Of a stretch of 64,000 nt of DNA, positions 62,011 through 64,000 are shown one piece after another. The position numbers and the translations under genes were made by a program. Source of the stretch: Aestuariimicrobium soli (GTDB lineage Bacteria > Actinomycetota > Actinomycetes > Propionibacteriales > Propionibacteriaceae); contig NZ_JBPJSQ010000004.1 of assembly GCF_051192575.1 (NCBI RefSeq), positions 62,001 through 126,000 of the forward strand, read 5' to 3'. Position 1 is the stretch's first letter. The number at the start of each line of letters is the position of its first letter. The notes under the pieces were generated by a model. The model searched no databases, was not told the DNA's origin, and saw only the letters and a program-made list of their open reading frames with translations.

Positions 62011-63726
62011 ATGGCTGACATGCGTCTCGCACGCCGGTCCCTGTTCCTGGCAGCAGCTGCTGTTGCCGGCACCGGAGTCCTCGCCTCGTGCAGCTTCGAC
62101 AAGACCACCGATGCCTCGTCCACGACCAGCGGGTCGAAGGGCGGCGCGGGTGACAAGCAGTACACCATCAACACCCTCAACCTGAACTGCTTCGGGCCTC
62201 GTCCGTCGTTCGTCAACAACTTCTCGCCGAGCTCGCCGGCCGAGGGTGTCATCGGCACCGGCTTCCTCTACGAGACCCTGCTGTGGACCGACCGCATCAA
62301 CGGCAACGAGCTGAAGCCTTGGCTCGCCGAGAGCTTCGAGTTCGACCGCGCCAAGCGCACCATGTCGATCAAGCTGCGCTCCGATGCGAAGTGGTCGGAC
62401 GGCCAGCCCGTCACGGCAGACGACGTCGTCTACACCGTGGTGGACATGCCGGCGCAGGCCGAGAAGCAGAAGGCCAACGCCCAGACCTACCCGTTCACCG
62501 CCAAGAAGGTGGACGACCTCACCGTCGAGTTCAGCTGGCCCGAGGACAAGGCCGACATCGAGGGCGACCGCGCCGTCGGTGCCGTGCGTCCGAAGCCGAA
62601 GCACGTCTACGAGAAGCAGAACCTGGCGACCTGGACCAATGCCGACAAGCCGGTCACCTCGACCCCGCTCACCCTCGAGCGGTTCACGCCCCAGCAGGTC
62701 ACCTTCGCGGTGCGTGACGACCACTTCAACGGCAAGATCCCGCACGTCAAGAAGGTCAACTGGGTGACGTACGGCTCGGCCGACGTCGGCAAGAACCTGA
62801 TGCTGCAGGGCAAGATCGACATCGCCACCCTGTCGCTGCAGAACCCCGAGGAGACCTTCGTCAAGCAGGGCGAGGGCAACAAGTACTGGACGGTGTACGC
62901 CAACTCGTCCGAGGGCTTCATCTTCAACTGCGGCAAGGCTCCGTTCAACGACGTGGCCGTGCGCAAGGCCGTCTACGCGGCCATCGACACCGACAAGCTG
63001 CACTCGCTGTACGACATCGGCCTGCCCTCGATCAGCCCGACGGGTCTCGATCCGCAGGTGTGGGGCGACCAGGTCAAGCCCGAGCTGACCGAGCCGCACA
63101 AGGCCGACACCGAGGGAGCCAAGAAGACCCTGGCCGACGCCGGCTGGACCGTCGTGGGCGGCAACCTCACCAAGGACGGCAAGTCCTACCCGATCAGCTA
63201 CAAGGTGGTCGCCGACTACACCAACTGGTCGACCTGGGGCGATGGCGTCAAGGACCAGCTGAAGTCGGTGCTGGGCATCGACTGCAAGGTGCTGCGCGTG
63301 CCTGACGCCCAGATCTGGGAGCAGTACAACAAGGGTGAGTTCGACTTCGGCATGAGCTGGGTGGCCGGTGGTACCCACATGGCCAACATCTACGCCGACC
63401 TCGACTCGGCCAGCGCCGTGGCGGTGGGTGAGGAAGCCACCGCCAACGCGGGCCGCGTCAAGGATCCTGAGCTCGACAAGCTGCTCGCGCAGGCCAAGGC
63501 CGAGACCGATGCCGACAAGCTGAAGGAGCTCGGCTACCAGATGCAGCAGCTGGTCGTCGACAAGTGCTACATCGGCCCCGTGAACCCCGGTGCCAACTTC
63601 ATCGAGGCCAGCGGCAAGAACTGGACCGGGTGGCCCGACAAGCTCGAGGGCGACGCGCCGGTGCCGCTGGTGTACGGCACCGCCGACACCTGGAAGCTGC
63701 TGCAGGCACTCACGCCCACCAAGTGA
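62011..63726 (+). CDS. ABC transporter substrate-binding lipoprotein (SBP family 5)
   Basis: 571 residues. The signal RLARRSLFLAAAAVAGTGVLASC puts the lipid Cys near residue 28, with twin Arg. The family 5 fold includes GFLYETLLWTDRINGNELKPWLAE, KWSDGQPVTADDVVYTV and DVAVRKAVYAAIDTDKL. Together with DppB/C-like permeases and a LacI-like operator, this suggests an oligosaccharide importer of the CbtA type as readily as a peptide importer; the substrate is not determined. AAGGAAACCCATC precedes the ATG. Confidence 0.93.
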   Translation: MADMRLARRSLFLAAAAVAGTGVLASCSFDKTTDASSTTSGSKGGAGDKQYTINTLNLNCFGPRPSFVNNFSPSSPAEGVIGTGFLYETLLWTDRINGNELKPWLAESFEFDRAKRTMSIKLRSDAKWSDGQPVTADDVVYTVVDMPAQAEKQKANAQTYPFTAKKVDDLTVEFSWPEDKADIEGDRAVGAVRPKPKHVYEKQNLATWTNADKPVTSTPLTLERFTPQQVTFAVRDDHFNGKIPHVKKVNWVTYGSADVGKNLMLQGKIDIATLSLQNPEETFVKQGEGNKYWTVYANSSEGFIFNCGKAPFNDVAVRKAVYAAIDTDKLHSLYDIGLPSISPTGLDPQVWGDQVKPELTEPHKADTEGAKKTLADAGWTVVGGNLTKDGKSYPISYKVVADYTNWSTWGDGVKDQLKSVLGIDCKVLRVPDAQIWEQYNKGEFDFGMSWVAGGTHMANIYADLDSASAVAVGEEATANAGRVKDPELDKLLAQAKAETDADKLKELGYQMQQLVVDKCYIGPVNPGANFIEASGKNWTGWPDKLEGDAPVPLVYGTADTWKLLQALTPTK

Positions 63727-63752
63727 GCTGATCACCCGATCGACCCCGGGAG

Positions 63753-63782
63753 GGGACGAGCCTGCGGCTGCCGGCTCGTCCC
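63753..63782 (+). other. Intercistronic hairpin after the binding-protein gene
   Basis: GGGACGAGCC (63753-63762) pairs with GGCTCGTCCC (63773-63782) around a 10-base loop, 27 bp after the binding-protein stop and before the ATPase gene. It probably stabilises the upstream message or attenuates downstream transcription. Confidence 0.75.
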
Positions 63783-63845
63783 TTCCCGCGGGGAACCCCA
63801 TCTGACCCACACGCCACCGGACCCAAACGCCATCTGAGGAGAGTC

Positions 63846-64000
63846 GTGAGCCGACGAGAACTGGGAGAGGTACTGCTCGAGGTCGAGAACCTCAGCGTCG
63901 ACTACCTGACCCTCAAGGGAGCCGTGCGCGCCGTCGACGACGCCAGCTTCACCCTGCGCCGGGGTGAGATCCTCGGCGTGGCCGGTGAGTCCGGCTCGGG
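63846..64000 (+). CDS. ABC transporter ATPase, N-terminal fragment (runs off the window)
   Basis: 51 residues visible from a GTG preceded by GAGGAG. LLEVENLSVDYLTLKGAVRAVDDASFTLRRGEILGVAGESGSG leads into a Walker A motif cut by the window edge. DppD-like ATPase for the permeases upstream. Confidence 0.9.
   Translation, partial: MSRRELGEVLLEVENLSVDYLTLKGAVRAVDDASFTLRRGEILGVAGESGS

Noticed and set aside
55896..63810. Long minus-strand frames opposite the glycosyltransferase and the second Dpp-type operon
   Set aside because: Low-complexity translation and overlap with genes that have clear motifs; antisense frames stay open by chance at this base composition.

Overview
This window is high-GC DNA (roughly 68-70% G+C by eye) from an actinobacterium. 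Supporting signs are zinc-type S14 and L36, the short form of adenylate kinase, GTG starts, and 4-base start/stop overlaps. The family is probably within the Propionibacteriales, but that placement is inference from overall protein character and not proven. No rRNA, tRNA, CRISPR array, integrase or transposase gene was found.

The backbone is the S10-spc-alpha ribosomal protein cluster on the + strand. It is split into four blocks. Block 1 (3474-9095) is rpsJ-rplC-rplD-rplW-rplB-rpsS-rplV-rpsC-rplP-rpmC-rpsQ. Block 2 (19450-23778) is rplN-rplX-rplE-rpsZ-rpsH-rplF-rplR-rpsE-rpmD-rplO. Block 3 (38699-41427) is secY-adk-map. Block 4 (50800-54983) is infA-rpmJ-rpsM-rpsK-rpsD-rpoA-rplQ. Blocks 1, 2 and 4 end in strong hairpins, and blocks 2 to 4 are preceded by promoter-like sequences.

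The spacers hold accessory genes. Spacer A (9.1-19.4 kb) is a galactoside cassette: a secreted GH27 alpha-galactosidase, an AraC regulator, and a translationally coupled trio of GH36 alpha-galactosidase, DUF5107/TPR protein and aldose epimerase. Spacer B (23.8-38.7 kb) holds a sugar ABC transporter, then minus-strand genes for a HAD phosphatase, the proton-translocating transhydrogenase PntAB and an oligopeptide-type ABC importer. Spacer C (41.4-50.8 kb) holds a DUF559 endonuclease-like gene flanked by two 77-bp palindromes, a tandem GNAT, a prolyl oligopeptidase, small proteins, two paralogous membrane-anchored HEXXH metallopeptidases and an aldo/keto reductase. Before block 1 lie minus-strand thuA-like, a 5'-truncated kup and the start of glnS. 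After block 4 lie an FtsX-type permease, a glycosyltransferase/transglutaminase-like pair and a second Dpp-type ABC operon that runs off the end.

Main points of interest: (1) L4 and L17 carry near-identical extra C-terminal domains (45 of 55 residues identical). (2) A DUF559 gene sits between direct copies of a 77-bp palindrome, a possible undescribed mobile or selfish module. (3) The 7-mer CGGACGA/TCGTCCG occurs about 90 times, several-fold above a base-composition expectation, and its core pairs in three hairpins, much like a DNA uptake sequence. (4) The ribosomal cluster is broken three times by metabolic cargo.
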